Shown: positions 33,241 to 44,478, counted from the stretch's first letter. The stretch is 64,000 bases of DNA from Ahaetulla prasina (GCF_028640845.1 NC_080541.1:158666502-158730501); one strand, 5' to 3'. The notes: generated by a model from the sequence alone, not told the origin. Numbers and translations are program-made.

Positions 33241-33960
33241 ATTAGAATAACAGAGTTGGAAGGGACTTTGGAGGTCTTCTAGTCCAACCCCCTGCCCAGT
33301 CAGGAAACCCTACATAACTTCAGACAAATGATTATCCAACATTTTCTTAAAAATTTCCAGTGTTGGAGCATTCACAATTTCTGCAGGCAAGTTGTTCCAT
33401 TGATTAATTGTTCTAACTGTCAGGAAATTTCTCCTTAGTTCTAAGTTGCTTCTCTCCTTGATTAGTTTCCACCCATTGCTTCTTGTTCTACCCTCAGGGT
33501 TTGGAGAATAGCTTGACTCCCTCTTCTTTGTGGCAACCCCTGAGATATTGGAACGCTGCTATGATCTCTCCCCTAGTCCTTCTTTTCATTAAACTAGACA
33601 TACCCAGTTCCTGCAACCGTTCTTCATATGTTTTAGTCTCCAGTCCCCATATCATCTTTGTTGCTCTTCTCTGCACTCTTTCTAGAGTCTGAACATCTTT
33701 TTTACATCGTGGCAACCAAAACTGAATGCAGTATTCCAAGTGTGGCCTTACCAAGGTATTATAAAGTGGTATTAACTCTTCACGTGATCTTGAGTCTATC
33801 CCTCTGTTTATACAGCCCAGAACTGTGTTGGCTTTTTGGAAAGCTGCTTCACACTGCTTGCTCATATCTAAATGGTTGTCCACTAGGATTCCAAGATCCC
33901 TCTCATAGTTACTACTATTAAGCAAGGTACCACATATACTACATAAATAAGTCAAGTGGA
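33241..33960 (-). mobile_element. CR1 LINE, 5'-truncated 3' end
   Basis: The 3' UTR (33241-33480 on the minus strand) has the usual ending ttggactagaagacctccaa. It joins the coding end listed separately. Everything upstream of the last 154 codons is missing. Confidence 0.93.
33494..33955 (-). pseudogene. CR1 ORF2 C-terminal fragment
   Basis: An open frame of 154 codons related to the C-terminal part of CR1 reverse transcriptase: YERDLGILVDNHLDMSKQCE, GCINRGIDSRSREELIPLYN, LVRPHLEYCIQFWLPRCKKD, ERVQRRATKMIWGLE and KRRTRGEIIAAFQYL. This region lies after the RT palm and closes the protein. Endonuclease and catalytic RT motifs are absent because of 5' truncation, so it cannot act alone. The frame is still open over its length, so it is only moderately old. 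Confidence 0.92.
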
Positions 33961-34993
33961 TTATTTTGTAGAAACTTCCCTGCCCTGAAAATATTAGTAA
34001 CAGCTGCTTTTGAGAATCAGCTGGGAAGGGAATAAAATGCCTGGATTACTGATTCAAGAATGTCTAGCTGCTTGAATCATTTTAGGACAATTTTTAATTT
34101 TGGACCAGATAATTAGCTGCTAAGCATTTAAATGAAAGTAACCTGTCTTCTATCAAAGGACATATGATCATGGGAGCCTGCTTTAGTGTTCTCAGGATAC
34201 ATCTAAGAAAATTGGTGATGAGTATGCATTAGACTTGCCCTCCTTGTAAACCACATTTAATGCACTGCTTGTAACTCAGCAAAGGAATAAATGTTGTAGT
34301 TAACAAGCAAATCTTTTGAGCGCTGATTGAATTATTCAAATACAAAGACTACGACTTAAAAGAAAGAGGAGAGAAAAATAAAACTTTCGTAGTCAGGAAG
34401 CCTGGCATTCAGTTGTGATTTGGAAATAATGCTTGCATTTCAGGAGAAATAGTAAGGTCTGGTTCCTACTTCATTGATTATACCAAATGGTCTAATAGCC
34501 CCTACTAGGCAGTTGGACTTTATTGCTACAATAATTACATATGGTTAAATGTAAATAAATTAAACACAGGCTTTTAAGGACTTGCTGCCCCATCTTTGTT
34601 CAAAAACACAGTTATGCAACAGTCTTTTATAATTGTTCTCTAACAGCTGGTATTTAAGATATGATAACTGGTATTCAGGATATAGCAGAATTATTAAGTA
34701 ATTGCTCCTGAAAGTCCACTCCTCCATAAAATGCATATAGCTGCTTTTAGACATATACATCTATCTCTCATGTTAGAGTTATGCCATTTCTATTCTGAGT
34801 AAGCAACATTATATAAAGGACAGAAAAAGAAAAAAAATAATGCAATGAAGTATAGCTAAACCTGGTTTACACTTACAGTTCACTAAACCTCTTAATTTTG
34901 TTCTATCCTTGCAAATCATCTTTGTTACCACTACATCATAAATTGTTTCATACTTTGCCAGCACTTTAAAATTTCCACCCCTCTTCTTTTGAA
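33961..34993. other. Unassigned AT-rich sequence
   Basis: No gene or repeat recognised. Confidence 0.4.
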
Positions 34994-35129
34994 GGCTCAG
35001 AGGCTAAGACACTGAGCTTGTCGATCAGAAAGGTTGGCGGTTCGAATCACTAGTATAGGTCTCCTGCATGAGCTTGGGGGTTGGACTAGATGACCTCCAA
35101 GGTACCTTCCAACTCTGTTACTGTTACTG
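34994..35129 (+). mobile_element. tRNA-derived SINE with CR1-type tail
   Basis: The head has ggctcagaggctaagacact with an A-box-like part and a B box, ggttcgaatcac (35039-35050). The 3' half is ttggactagatgacctccaa and cttccaactctgttactgtt, which is the CR1 3' terminus. It is therefore probably mobilised by CR1. Confidence 0.8.
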
Positions 35130-35511
35130 TCTCTTCAATTGCTGTCCACCATGACCTCTACCTCCTTCCACCCTTCCTTCTCCCTCCCCCCCGGCTCCGC
35201 CTACTTTCCCTCTCCATATTAATTTTGCAATTTTATCCCTATGTTTTCTTTTTGCACAACCAGAGTAGCTAAACTATGTTTTGTACTATGCCACATCATA
35301 TAGCACAGGGGTGTCCAAAGTTTTTTGAGTGAGGGCCAAATACAGAAAAATAAGCAAAGGCCCGGGCCACGGGGGGGGGGGGGGGGCTGAAATTTTTTTG
35401 TACCAGTTCTTTGAGCGTGGCTTATTTTGGGGTGTGGCTTGGTGGTCATGTGACTGGTGGGCGTGGCTAACTGCTCATGTGACTGAGTGGATGTGGCTAT
35501 GGGCATAGAAA

Positions 35512-35739
35512 CTACTCAGAGGGCTAAAAAAGTAATTTTTGACCAGTCCTCACACTTATGACCATCCTCACATTTATGCCCATTGCAGCATTTTTAACAA
35601 CCATATCACTCATTTCACAACTGCTTCTCTTCACCACGGTTACAAGATAGGGTGCAAAATGTAAAGATAGTTGTAGGTGTGAGGACCAGTCAAAAGTGTG
35701 AGGACAGGTCAAAAATAACTTTTTCAGCCCTCTGAGTAG
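35512..35739. repeat. Foldback element nested in the hAT element
   Basis: Arms at 35512-35557 and 35694-35739 (46 bases) are inverted copies starting ctactcagaggg and ending ccctctgagtag. A further half-copy of the arm (aagtgtgaggactggtcaaa) lies at about 35788-35810. Confidence 0.85.
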
Positions 35740-36440
35740 TCCCTATGCACAAAATGCTGCAACAGGCATAAATGATGACCGGTCATAAGTGTGAGGACTG
35801 GTCAAAAGTGCGATATAGTTTTTGTCTGGAGACATTCTGCACACTTCCCCCCACCAACGCTGTTCGGCCCCTCGCCGCCCTCACCTGTTTCTCGATGCCG
35901 GTCTTCTTCTTTTCCGCCAGGGGAGTCCCAGCTGCTTTCTATCAGTCTGCAGGGTGCAAAACTGTCACGCTGGGAGATCCTGCAGCATGCAAAGAAGCCC
36001 CCAAGGGTCCCTCGGTTTGGGCACAGGTTTGGGAGCAGAGCCCCCAAAGGGCTTTGAAGCTGCTCCGAGGGGCAGCTGGGGCCCATGTACAGAGTGCACA
36101 CAATAGCCTCAAGCCACAAGAGTTTTGCAGCCAGCCAGTCCTTCTCAGAGGCAGACAAAATGAAACAGAAACAAGCCAAGCGGGTGAGAGACACCTTCAA
36201 AGGCAAACAAACAAAAAAACTTCCCTTTTGGGAAGAGGCAGCGCTGTGCTAGGAGGGCCGGCTGTTCTCCCCCTCCGAGGGCCTTGTGGGTCAGCCAGGA
36301 GGCTTTGGCCCCTTGGAGGAACGACCCTGGCAATGCCCCATGGGGCACAGGGGCCACCAGCCGGCCAAGCTGCCTTGGGCCCAAAAGACTCTTTGCGAGG
36401 AAGGGCTTCATCCCCCTTGGGCATCCCGGCATCCCAGGAT

Positions 36441-37620
36441 GTTGCCATCTTCCCCAGCTGTGGCAACACTGCGGGGGGTGGGTTGGGGTGGGTTGGGGTG
36501 GGTCTCTTCGGCTCTCTCCCAGAGCCTCCTTGGTCACTCAGCTTCCCGGACAAGCCCCCAACTCAGCTGCGCCCCCCCTTACCAGGCATTCCCACCAACT
36601 GAGCTGCATCGCCAGGGGAGGGGGGGAGGCGGTGGCTGGAGAGGGACAACCCGCCTTCGCCGCCCCCCACCTAGAGGTTCTCCGGGGAGCAGAAGCGTCC
36701 CGTTCCCGCCGGGACCCTCGGCAGCCCCGGCAGCGGGGCCCACTCAGCAGCTCAACCCTCCCATCCTCCTCCGCTCCGCTCCCCCGCCCGTCCAGCCCTG
36801 CTCTGCCGACCCGCCCGGAGAGCCTACCTGCGCGGCGCCGCGAGCCGAGGGCGCCCGGAGCAGCGCCGGAAGCTCTGCCGCCCGCCCGCCTCCTCCTCTG
36901 TCTGGTGGGCCGGGCTGGAGCCGTGGGCGTCCCGGGCGCCCCCTACAGCCCAGTGGCAGAATGGCCGGCCCGCAGCCCCGGGTGGGCGGGGGTCGCCTCA
37001 GCGGAGCCTCCCCGCATCTGCAACCGGGCGAGCAGCGGCGTTGCCATCTTCCCCAGCTGTGGCAACACCGCGGGGGGCGGGGTGGGGTGGGTCTCTTCGG
37101 CTCTCTCCCAGAGCCTCCTTGGTCACTCAGCTTCCCGGACAAGCCCCCAACTCAGCTGCGCCCCCCCTTACCAGGCATTCCCACCAACTGAGCTGCATTG
37201 CCGGGGGAGGGGGGGGAGGCGGTGGCTGGAGAGGGACAACCCCCCTTCGCCGCCCCCCACCCAGAGGTTCTCCGGGGAGCAGAAGCGTCCCGTTCCGCGG
37301 GACCTCGGCAGCCCCGCAGCGGGGCCCACTCAGCAGCTCAACCCTCCCATCCTCCTCCGCTCCGCTCCCCCGCCTGTCCAGCCCTGCTCTGCCGACCCGC
37401 CCGGAGAGCCTACCTGCGCGGCGCCGCGAGCCGAGGGCGCCCAGAGCAGCGCCGGAAGCTCTGCCGCCCGCCCGCCTCCTCCTCTGTCTGGTGGGCTGGG
37501 CTGGAGCCGTGGGCGTCCCGGGCGCCCCCTACAGCCCAGTGGCGGAATGGCCGGCCCGCAGCCCCGGGTGGGCGGGGGTAGCCTCAGCGGAGCCTCCCCG
37601 CATCTGCAACCGGGCGAGCG
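36441..37620. repeat. 0.6-kb GC-rich tandem duplication
   Basis: Unit 1 (36441-37039) and unit 2 (37040 to about 37620) both begin gttgccatcttccccagctg and both end near ctgcaaccgggcgagc. They differ by point changes and small indels (offset 599 at the start, 586 at the end). CpG is frequent. The duplication explains the paired long open frames. Confidence 0.93.
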
Positions 37621-37751
37621 GCGGCTTCCTTGGGGGCCAGGACGGGGGCCGCACCCCACTGTCCACCGAGAATTTGCTGCGGGCCAATAAAAACTGACCC
37701 GCGGGCCGCAGTTGGCCCGCGGGCCGTAGTTTGGACACCCCTGATATAGCA

Positions 37752-38247
37752 GTACCACTATACTCTATTTCAGAGTCAGCAGGAAATCATGATCTCTTTA
37801 GTGGTTTCCGCAGTTAAAATTCCACCTCTGCCCAACATCATCCCCCCAATGAAAAGCATTTTCCAATATCTGCACAATGGTCTAGTTAATGTTGTACACA
37901 TTCCATTTCTTTTATTCTTTCCTGTTCTAACAATATTATAACCTTTATTAGTTCTCGAAGCTTATGGTAGGCTAGTCAATTGTTTGCCAAAATTTGGTAG
38001 CAAAGTTTTTGAGCTTTGATAAGTCTTGTCTTGCATCCCCAACTCATTGGAAACAGCACAGCCACTGAATAAGTACTGTTGTAAAGCTGGAGTTTGAGAA
38101 AGGAGGTTCACCGTGAAGACCAGGGTGGGAGTTGTAAAGCAAGGAGACAAGACTTCTAGGAAAAGGAAAAAAATAGCTGACATTTTATTTCAACTACATT
38201 CCAATTGCAGCAAAATGGTAGGCTAATCAATTTCAGGGCTTTGCGTT
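37752..38247. other. Unassigned sequence
   Basis: No gene or repeat recognised. Confidence 0.4.
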
Positions 38248-38255
38248 CTCTAGAT

Positions 38256-38379
38256 CACGGATGTCAAACTCGATTGTCTCATGGGCTGGATTGTGACGTA
38301 TCGTGACATTTTTTCCTTTGCGGAGCCAGGGTGGGCGTGGCCTACATGTGACCCGCAGGCAGCCAGTTTGACAGACCTG
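38256..38379. mobile_element. Short hAT-type MITE
   Basis: Ends CACGGATGTCAAACTCG and CAGTTTGACAGACCTG. Flanks ctctagat (38248-38255) and ctctacag (38380-38387) match at 6 of 8 positions. A partial relative is at 61361-61430. Confidence 0.7.
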
Positions 38380-38383
38380 CTCT

Positions 38384-38775
38384 ACAGTTAGTCCTGGACG
38401 TACGACCCCAGTTGAGCCCCAGATTTCCATTGCTAAGTAAGACAGGTGCTAAGTGAGTTTTGCCACATTTTATGACAATTCTTGGCCCAGCAGTTGCTAA
38501 GTGAATAATTTAGTCATGAAGCGACTCTGGGTTCCATTGACTTTGCTGGTCAGAAGCTGGCTGGGAAGGTTACAAATGGTGATCACATGAGCCCAGGACA
38601 GTTCAACTGTCATAAATTTGCCAGTTGCCAAGTGTTTAAATTTAAATTTTGATCACATGACCATGGGGATGTTGCAATAGTCATAAGTATGAAAACTGGT
38701 CAGAAGTCACTTTTTTCAGTGCTATTGTAACTTGGAATGATTATTAAATGAATGGTTTAAAGTTGAGGACTATAT
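38384..38775 (+). mobile_element. TA-flanked MITE, degraded copy
   Basis: Related along its length to 24497-24899: tacgaccccagttgagcccc, tgatcacatgagcc and cttttttcagtgctattgta. The left end reads tacagttagtcctgg and the right end gttgaggactata, so both termini are decayed. Confidence 0.8.
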
Positions 38776-39144
38776 ATATATTTTAAAAAAAGGAAGACCA
38801 GAAGCTAGGATTTGAGACTCATTCACAGTCAAAAGTGGCTTGAGGTAGCTTTAGTAGCTTGAGCTCAAGGATTCTGAAGGATATTCCTATAGAAAACAGG
38901 TGGAACTAATTGGAATGATAAGCTTAGTGACACAGAAAATGACATTTTAAGGCATCTCTCTTTCCAGGTGTCACTGCACCCCATATTGGGTGCGTGCAGC
39001 AGCTAAAGAAGGAAAATGCTACTAAAGCTGTCTTAAGCCATCCTCAATTGAGATGGATACAAGCAGGGCATGTGAATGTCTCTTCTGGAAAATATTAGTG
39101 TATTATTCATATATGGAGAAAAGGAATAATGTATGTCAGTTTAC
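38776..39144. other. Unassigned sequence
   Basis: No gene or repeat recognised. Confidence 0.4.
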
Positions 39145-40295
39145 CTCTAGTCCCTCATTTTTTGTTTAGTCTGTATTTATTCAGCACCATTCCTTCCTCA
39201 ACCTATTTTTTCCTGGTTTTACTATTTTCCTTGCTTTATATATCCATCTCCACTGCATTCAGCTTATTTTTATCTTTTTCCTGACATACCGAAATCCCAT
39301 TTCCATTTAAGAAAGTGAGTAGAAGGACATTCTTATGTAGATCCATTTTTGTTTGTTTTGATATTTATTCATTCCTAGCAACAGATGGCTGGTGTCAATT
39401 TTTTTCTGTTATTATTGCTGTTTCTCTTATTCCATTAGCCCGTTCTTTTAGGTTCTAAAGGGATATTATATTCCTTGTTTACGTGTTTCTTCAAACTGTA
39501 AATCACTCAAATATGGTTGCAAATTGGGCAACCATATAAATCTAATAAGCAGACTACAAACTGCTCACTACCTTTTTACCAACATTTGCATCATTAGAGT
39601 TCTCCATCAATTTTTCCATCTCTGGTAAACATTCTACCGTGATATGTAAATTCATCTATTTGCTTAAGTTTCTTATCACTTATGTATAACTTGCAATCTT
39701 TCACTCCATTTCCTCTGTTAAACACAACTGCTTGGATTTCAGTGCTTAATTTTCAAATCTCTACTTTCTACATTGTGAATATAATTCAAGTTCTTAATCA
39801 ATTATTTAGCATCATTCGCATACAAAAATATACACCGCAGTACCTAACCAACACATCCTTTATGTTATCACAAATATTTATTGTACATTAATCCAGTGAT
39901 CTCAAACTTGGCCACTTTCCATATGGGTTGAAGCCCATATTCATGTGGGCTTCAACCCTCAGAATTCCTCAGCCAGCCCTGCAGGCTGGAAAATTCAGGG
40001 AGTTGAAGTTCACATATCTTCAAGTGGCTAAGGTTCAGAAACACTGCATTAGTCTATAAAAATATTAAACTGCTAAAGGAAACATCACATATCCTTGTCT
40101 TACTTCCTACTCACTGTTTAACCATTTACTAAGGATTTCATTTATTTTCATCTATCTTGTATTGCCATCATATATCACTTTTATTGCATTCAGCAACCAA
40201 CCTTTGACTTGATATTCATGCAAAATAGTCCATACTTCATTTTATCATCTGCTCTTTCTAAACCAAGCTTAACATAAATTTCAATCACACATTTC
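39145..40295 (-). mobile_element. Decayed RTE/Rex3-like LINE
   Basis: On the minus strand, broken frames read LGLERADDKMKYGLFCMNIKS (about 40270-40205, matching an RT block normally like LEKAYDKV), then MMAIQDR. After the nested MITE come KLKQIDEFTYHGRMFTRDGK (about 39675-39615) and SLKKHVNKEY. The EFKYLGSMFT-DG pattern after the RT palm is typical of RTE-type LINEs. Many stops show great age. The 3' end is uncertain. Confidence 0.55.
39894..40046. mobile_element. hAT foldback MITE nested in the RTE-like LINE
   Basis: Starts CAGTGATCTCAAACTTGG and ends GGTTCAGAAACACTG. Flanks cattaatc (39886-39893) and cattagtc (40047-40054) match at 7 of 8 positions. An extra inverted stretch (gggttgaagcccat) lies in its left half. 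Confidence 0.85.
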
Positions 40296-40774
40296 TTAGT
40301 GACTTACCGAAGAACAAAAGTCTGGTCTTTCATGGAACATTTTAAAGTAGGAAATGGAAGGTGTAGAGTAGGTTACCAGTCTTAGGTATATCCAACAGGC
40401 CACAACTAGAAGGATAACCTGATATAATTTTAAGAGTCTCACTCTGAAGGAGACAGATGGTCCAAAAATGTGAAAAATAAATAAATAATAATAATTAAAA
40501 AATACACTTTTCTACATGAACAATTGCTTCCAAAATTTAGTTTGCACCACAATTTCAAGAGTTAAGCTTGCACACAAGGAATTGAAAGAAATCCTACTTC
40601 AAGCCTCAATAAAGCATTAGAACAGGATATATGAAGAATGGTTCTCAAAGATCTATACTAAAGTACTTCTAAGGATATTATATCTTTTTGAGGGCCAAAT
40701 TGTTCCTTATGGAGTAAAAGTAAGATTGCTGTGGCAATTAAAACAATTCAATTGGTACAGCAATAGATTTGTTG
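40296..40774. other. Unassigned sequence
   Basis: No gene or repeat recognised. Confidence 0.4.
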
Positions 40775-40991
40775 CAGCGGTGAAATCTACTTACCTTCCC
40801 TACCGGTTCGGAAGTGCACGCTTGCGCAGAGGTTAAAAAACAGTTTACTTCCAGGTTAAAACCAGGAAGTAATGATGATCAGACAGGTGGACAGTGCATC
40901 ACGCTTCCATCGCAACTGGTTCTCCAAATCACCCTCTGCCATCACTACTGGTTCAGCTGAACTGGTCCAAACGAGTAGCATTTCACCCCTA
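40775..40991. mobile_element. hAT-type MITE
   Basis: Ends CAGCGGTGAAATCTACTTAC and GAGTAGCATTTCACCCCTA. The interior has ccctaccggttcgg and ctactggttcagct. No convincing target duplication remains. Confidence 0.75.
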
Positions 40992-41353
40992 ATAGTTGCC
41001 TTTACAGTTAATATATCTAACTTCCACAATTGAGAAACTCTGTGATATGTAATATCTGTTGAATCATTCTCCTGATATGCATTCTTAAATACATGCATAC
41101 ATGAATAAGAAAGTCTAGGTAGGTAACATGTACCCTTACAAAAGGCATTATGATTTCTTTTTAGCAAATTTAAATCTTTGTGATGTGACATTTTCTCTTC
41201 AGGAATGTTTGCTGCTTATTCCATGGAAATTCCATTGTCTTTTTTCTTCCTTTCATTTCCCTCTACTTCATCGTTTACTTGATCCAGAAAATCTCTTTTG
41301 ATTTAGATTTGGAGAAGCATAAGAGAGCAGCTATAAAAGACATCCATTTTTTT
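40992..41353. other. Unassigned sequence
   Basis: No gene or repeat recognised. A minus-strand open frame (40856-41191) overlaps the MITE and is not supported. Confidence 0.4.
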
Positions 41354-41465
41354 TTCTGGAGTAGACTTTCCCAACCCTGAGAACATTAAGACATGCTGGC
41401 TGGGAAATTCTGGGAGTTGAAGGTCAAACATCTTAAAGTTCTCAAGGTTGAGAAACATCGTCCTG
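41354..41465. mobile_element. Degraded hAT foldback MITE
   Basis: Reads gactttcccaaccctgagaa, ctgggagttgaaggtcaaac, then ttctcaaggttgagaaacat. An old copy of the 6119-6224 family ending about 25 bases before the exon candidate. Confidence 0.65.
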
Positions 41466-41489
41466 GAAGATGTTTTCTTTCCCTTACAG

Positions 41490-41702
41490 AATAACATCCC
41501 TGAGAGATTTCAGTATGAGATTGGAAATATCGATATGACCTTAAGACATTTAAATGGCATAGAAATTATTCAGGAGTTCAAGAAGAATTATTTTGGTGAC
41601 CGAGGGAGAAATAATCCTGAAAAATATGAACAAATAACCATTAGTTACAACATCATCTATGAGTTTTACAAGAAATTGCAGGAAATAAATTATGTCCCTT
41701 GA
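41490..41702 (+). CDS. Candidate terminal coding exon, gene not identified
   Basis: An open stretch of 70 codons plus a TGA stop directly follows a strong 3' splice site: a pyrimidine tract and ttacag ending at 41489. Read in phase 0, the peptide begins NNIPERFQYEIGNIDMTLRH and ends YKKLQEINYVP. Its mix of charged, aromatic and branched residues looks like a folded protein, and the codons are not low-complexity. I recognise no domain and cannot name the gene. No upstream exon was found in the preceding sequence, and no AATAAA lies close behind the stop. It could also be a chance open stretch or a decayed exon. The neighbouring sequence upstream is an old MITE, so any intron here has taken an insertion. 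Confidence 0.4.
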   Translation, partial: NNIPERFQYEIGNIDMTLRHLNGIEIIQEFKKNYFGDRGRNNPEKYEQITISYNIIYEFYKKLQEINYVP

Positions 41703-41816
41703 ATTTGTCTGATTATCATATTGCAGGGGTGCTTTAAGGAGACATACTACTATGGGCTGCAGTTAGCTGAGGTATATTTTGGATAGGGGTACAGTTCAGG
41801 TTTGTTTGGACCTAAG

Positions 41817-42922
41817 CAGGGGTTAAATGCTCCCGGTTCGGACCGGCTTTCCCAATCCAGTAGCGATGGCAGCGGGTGGTTCCCTGGCCCCGCCCCCTGC
41901 CTCTGCTGAGCCACGCCATCATCAGAGGTTTTTGGGTTTTTTTACTTTTAAAAGCAGTTTTTTTTTCAGCCAAAAACATGCCTTTAAAAGTAAAAAAAAA
42001 AGCCTTTGAGGATCCTGCAACTCAACTGAGATCGTCAGAACCCTTTAAAAGTTTTTTTTTTAAACAACCTCTTTGGCCGAACAGGTGGTTAAAAAAAAAG
42101 TTTTAAAAGGCTCCTCTGGTGATCCCAGCTGAGTTCCTCATCACCAGAACCTTAAAAAACATGTTTTCTACAAGCTCTTCAGCCGAAGAGCTTGTAGAAA
42201 ACCTCCTTTTAAGAGGTTCTGGGCTGTGATAAGGCACTTACCTAATTAACTGCTCCTTTCCAGCTGGGAAAGCCATGCTTTACATCAGTTGCATCAACTA
42301 GCAACTGAATCTGCCTGCCTGAAATGTATCTCCTCAGTCAGCAACTGAATCTGCCTGCTTTGCTGGCTGAGGAACTCTGGGAATTGAAGTCCACAAACCT
42401 TAAAGTTACTAAGGTTGGAGTCCCCTGATCTAAAAAATATAAATAAAATAATAAAATAAAATATTTGTGCAGCTTTCTGAAATTTGGTGTGTTTCTGTAG
42501 TGTTTCACTCTAACTACACAAACACACAAAATCTCACAAAGCTGTATGTGACATTTTGTGTGTGTGTGTGTGAGTCAGTTGTGTTGTGTTGTGTGTGTGT
42601 AAAGTGTGAAAACTGGTTTTTGAGCTTTTTGTGGCTATGTGACACAGCCTGAACCCTGCAACAAGCAGGAACCATTTTGGGTTAAGTGCAGTGCTTTTAC
42701 ATTGTGTGTGTGTGCGTCAGTTGTGTTGTCTTGTGTGTAAAGTGTGAAAGTTGGTTTTTGGTACCTCTTATTGTTTTGTATTTATTTATTATTATTATTT
42801 TATTATTTTTATTATTTATTGTTATTGGCCACGACCACCCAGTCATCTGACCACCAAGCCACGCCCACCAATTAAGCCATGCCCACAGAACTGGTAGGGA
42901 AATTTTTTAGATTTCACCCCTG
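41817..42922. mobile_element. 1.1-kb hAT element
   Basis: Ends CAGGGGTTAAATGCTCCCGG and GATTTCACCCCTG. Flanks gacctaag (41809-41816) and ctcctaag (42923-42930) match at 6 of 8 positions. It contains repeated cttttaaaag-type blocks, a nested half-MITE (about 42354-42430), a TG-rich stretch and an ATT-rich stretch (42780-42825). No transposase seen. Confidence 0.72.
42354..42430. mobile_element. Half foldback MITE, nested
   Basis: Reads ctgctttgctggctgaggaa, gggaattgaagtccac and aaggttggagtcccctg. This is the right arm of the 6119-6224 family, inside the larger hAT element. Confidence 0.7.
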
Positions 42923-42930
42923 CTCCTAAG

Positions 42931-43418
42931 AGAGTGTTAAATGATGCATTATTCCATTTGGTTGGGAATGGCAAAACAGAAACGAAGGCCAGACACTGAT
43001 AGATAGAATAAATATTGTCATTTTCAGAGAAAAATGAGCTCATCATTACAGACCAAATAACATTGCAGTGCTTGAAGAGATGCAGTTGCAGTCCTATTGC
43101 AATAATTAAATAAATATTTTTTTGGGAGAAAATTGGACAGGTATAATGGCAAAGATATTTAAATGAAGACACTAAATCATACCATCCTAGGAAATGAATG
43201 GTCTCCTTCAGAAATTATACATATAATATTGTGTAGGTGATTTAACGGAACTAGCAAATCATCGACTAGTTCTGGAAAAACAAATGAAATGGGGGAAGAG
43301 AATGTTTTTGATAGAAATGATGTCCTTGTAGTAGAGATCATGACAAGGTTTGAAATAAATGGGGTACAAATGTGAAGTCAAACAATTTGAAAGCATGTAG
43401 AATGTGGAAGTTCTCAAG
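42931..43418. other. Unassigned sequence
   Basis: No gene or repeat recognised. Confidence 0.4.
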
Positions 43419-43426
43419 TTCTAGGT

Positions 43427-43525
43427 CAGGGGTCTCCAACCTTGGCAACTTTAAGCTTTGCTGGCTGAGGAACTCTGGAAATTGAAGTCCACAAGTCTTA
43501 AAGTTGCCAAGGTTGGAGATCCCTG
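43427..43525. mobile_element. hAT foldback MITE with perfect 8-bp target duplication
   Basis: A 99-bp element, CAGGGGTCTCCAACCTTGG to CCAAGGTTGGAGATCCCTG, flanked by identical ttctaggt (43419-43426 and 43526-43533). Arms are nearly identical, which points to a recent copy of the 6119-6224 family. Confidence 0.95.
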
Positions 43526-43533
43526 TTCTAGGT

Positions 43534-44228
43534 GACAAATATGTTTTTTGTTTTTGATGTTGGTGTCAGATGTCTGTTAGTTTTGGGTTTCTTTTTCTTT
43601 GTTTTGTATTTTTTCTGTGCAGCTAAATATAAATAATAATAATAAAAAAATAGTCCAGTGGGTCTTTCTAAAGCAATTAATCCACTTCTTTTCCAATTGG
43701 TTTATCCAAATTATTCCAGTGAGAAGAATGAAAGAGTTGCATATTGTGATCAAATAGATTAATCAGTGTGTTTTTAAAGATGGAAGAACTTGATATTAGA
43801 AGGGGAGTGAGTACTTATGGCTTTGTTTCTATAACAAAGCACCAGTCTTTTCTCCCACTGAATCAACTCATCTAAATGTCGTAGCAATGGAACACTTCAT
43901 ATAACTCAATCATTCACTGGAGATCTTGAGTCTTTCAAGTTACAGTAAAAAAGAAAAGAAAAAAGAAAGAAAGCAGGAAAATTTTCATTTTCTATAATTT
44001 TTTCCTTCTCCTGAATGAGATGGGTCTGGGGAATCTATTGCTTCAATTTGGGCTGATGCCATTAAAGAAAAGTTAAGCAGGATCATACAGTTTCCCCTAC
44101 AATTCTAATTTCTTTTTCATTTCTCCACTTTCAAACAGGGTATTTCAAAATTCAAAGATGTTAATCTTCTAACCAGTTATAGGCTGTAAAAAAAGATGCT
44201 TGAAAGGGAGCATTGTCCATGTTACTTT
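43534..44228. other. Unassigned sequence
   Basis: An AATAAT run (about 43630-43650) could be the tail of a short retroelement, but no family is recognised. Confidence 0.35.
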
Positions 44229-44285
44229 TTCCTCCCTCCCTCCCTCCCTCCCTCCCTCCCTCCCTTCCTTCCTTCTTTCCTTCCC
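44229..44285. repeat. (CTCC)n/(CTTC)n microsatellite
   Basis: Pyrimidine-only tetramer run. Confidence 0.95.
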
Positions 44286-44360
44286 ATTGTGAGGAAGCTG
44301 AGGATGTAGTATGAAGAATCCTGGACCATAAACTAGTAATTACTAGTAATTAGCTTAATC

Positions 44361-44478
44361 CAGTATTTCTCAACTTTGGCAAATTTAAAATGTGTGGACT
44401 TTAACTCCAATGGCTTGATGGGGAATTCTAGAAATTGAAGTCCATATGTTTTAAAGTTATCAAGGTTGAGAAACATTG
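44361..44478. mobile_element. Degraded hAT foldback MITE
   Basis: Starts CAGTATTTCTCAACTTTGG and ends CAAGGTTGAGAAACATTG with inner tgtggactttaactcc. It is an older branch of the 6119-6224 family. The target duplication is not clear. Confidence 0.72.

Larger units (their letters stand above)
35306..37743. mobile_element. 2.4-kb GC-rich hAT element with perfect 8-bp target duplication
   Basis: Ends CAGGGGTGTCCAAA and its complement close a 2438-bp element flanked by identical atatagca (35298-35305 and 37744-37751). It contains part of another hAT family (about 35385-35500), a foldback (35512-35739), and a very GC-rich section from about 36240 to 37650 that includes a 0.6-kb tandem duplication. 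No transposase domain is recognisable. The long open frames here (up to 468 codons) have proline-, arginine- and alanine-rich composition. They run through the duplicated DNA on both strands and are not supported as genes. Confidence 0.88.

Noticed and set aside
36284..37758. Open frames of up to 468 codons on both strands
   Set aside because: They run through a GC-rich tandem duplication inside a hAT element. The same DNA is open in several frames, which reflects few AT-rich stop codons rather than selection.
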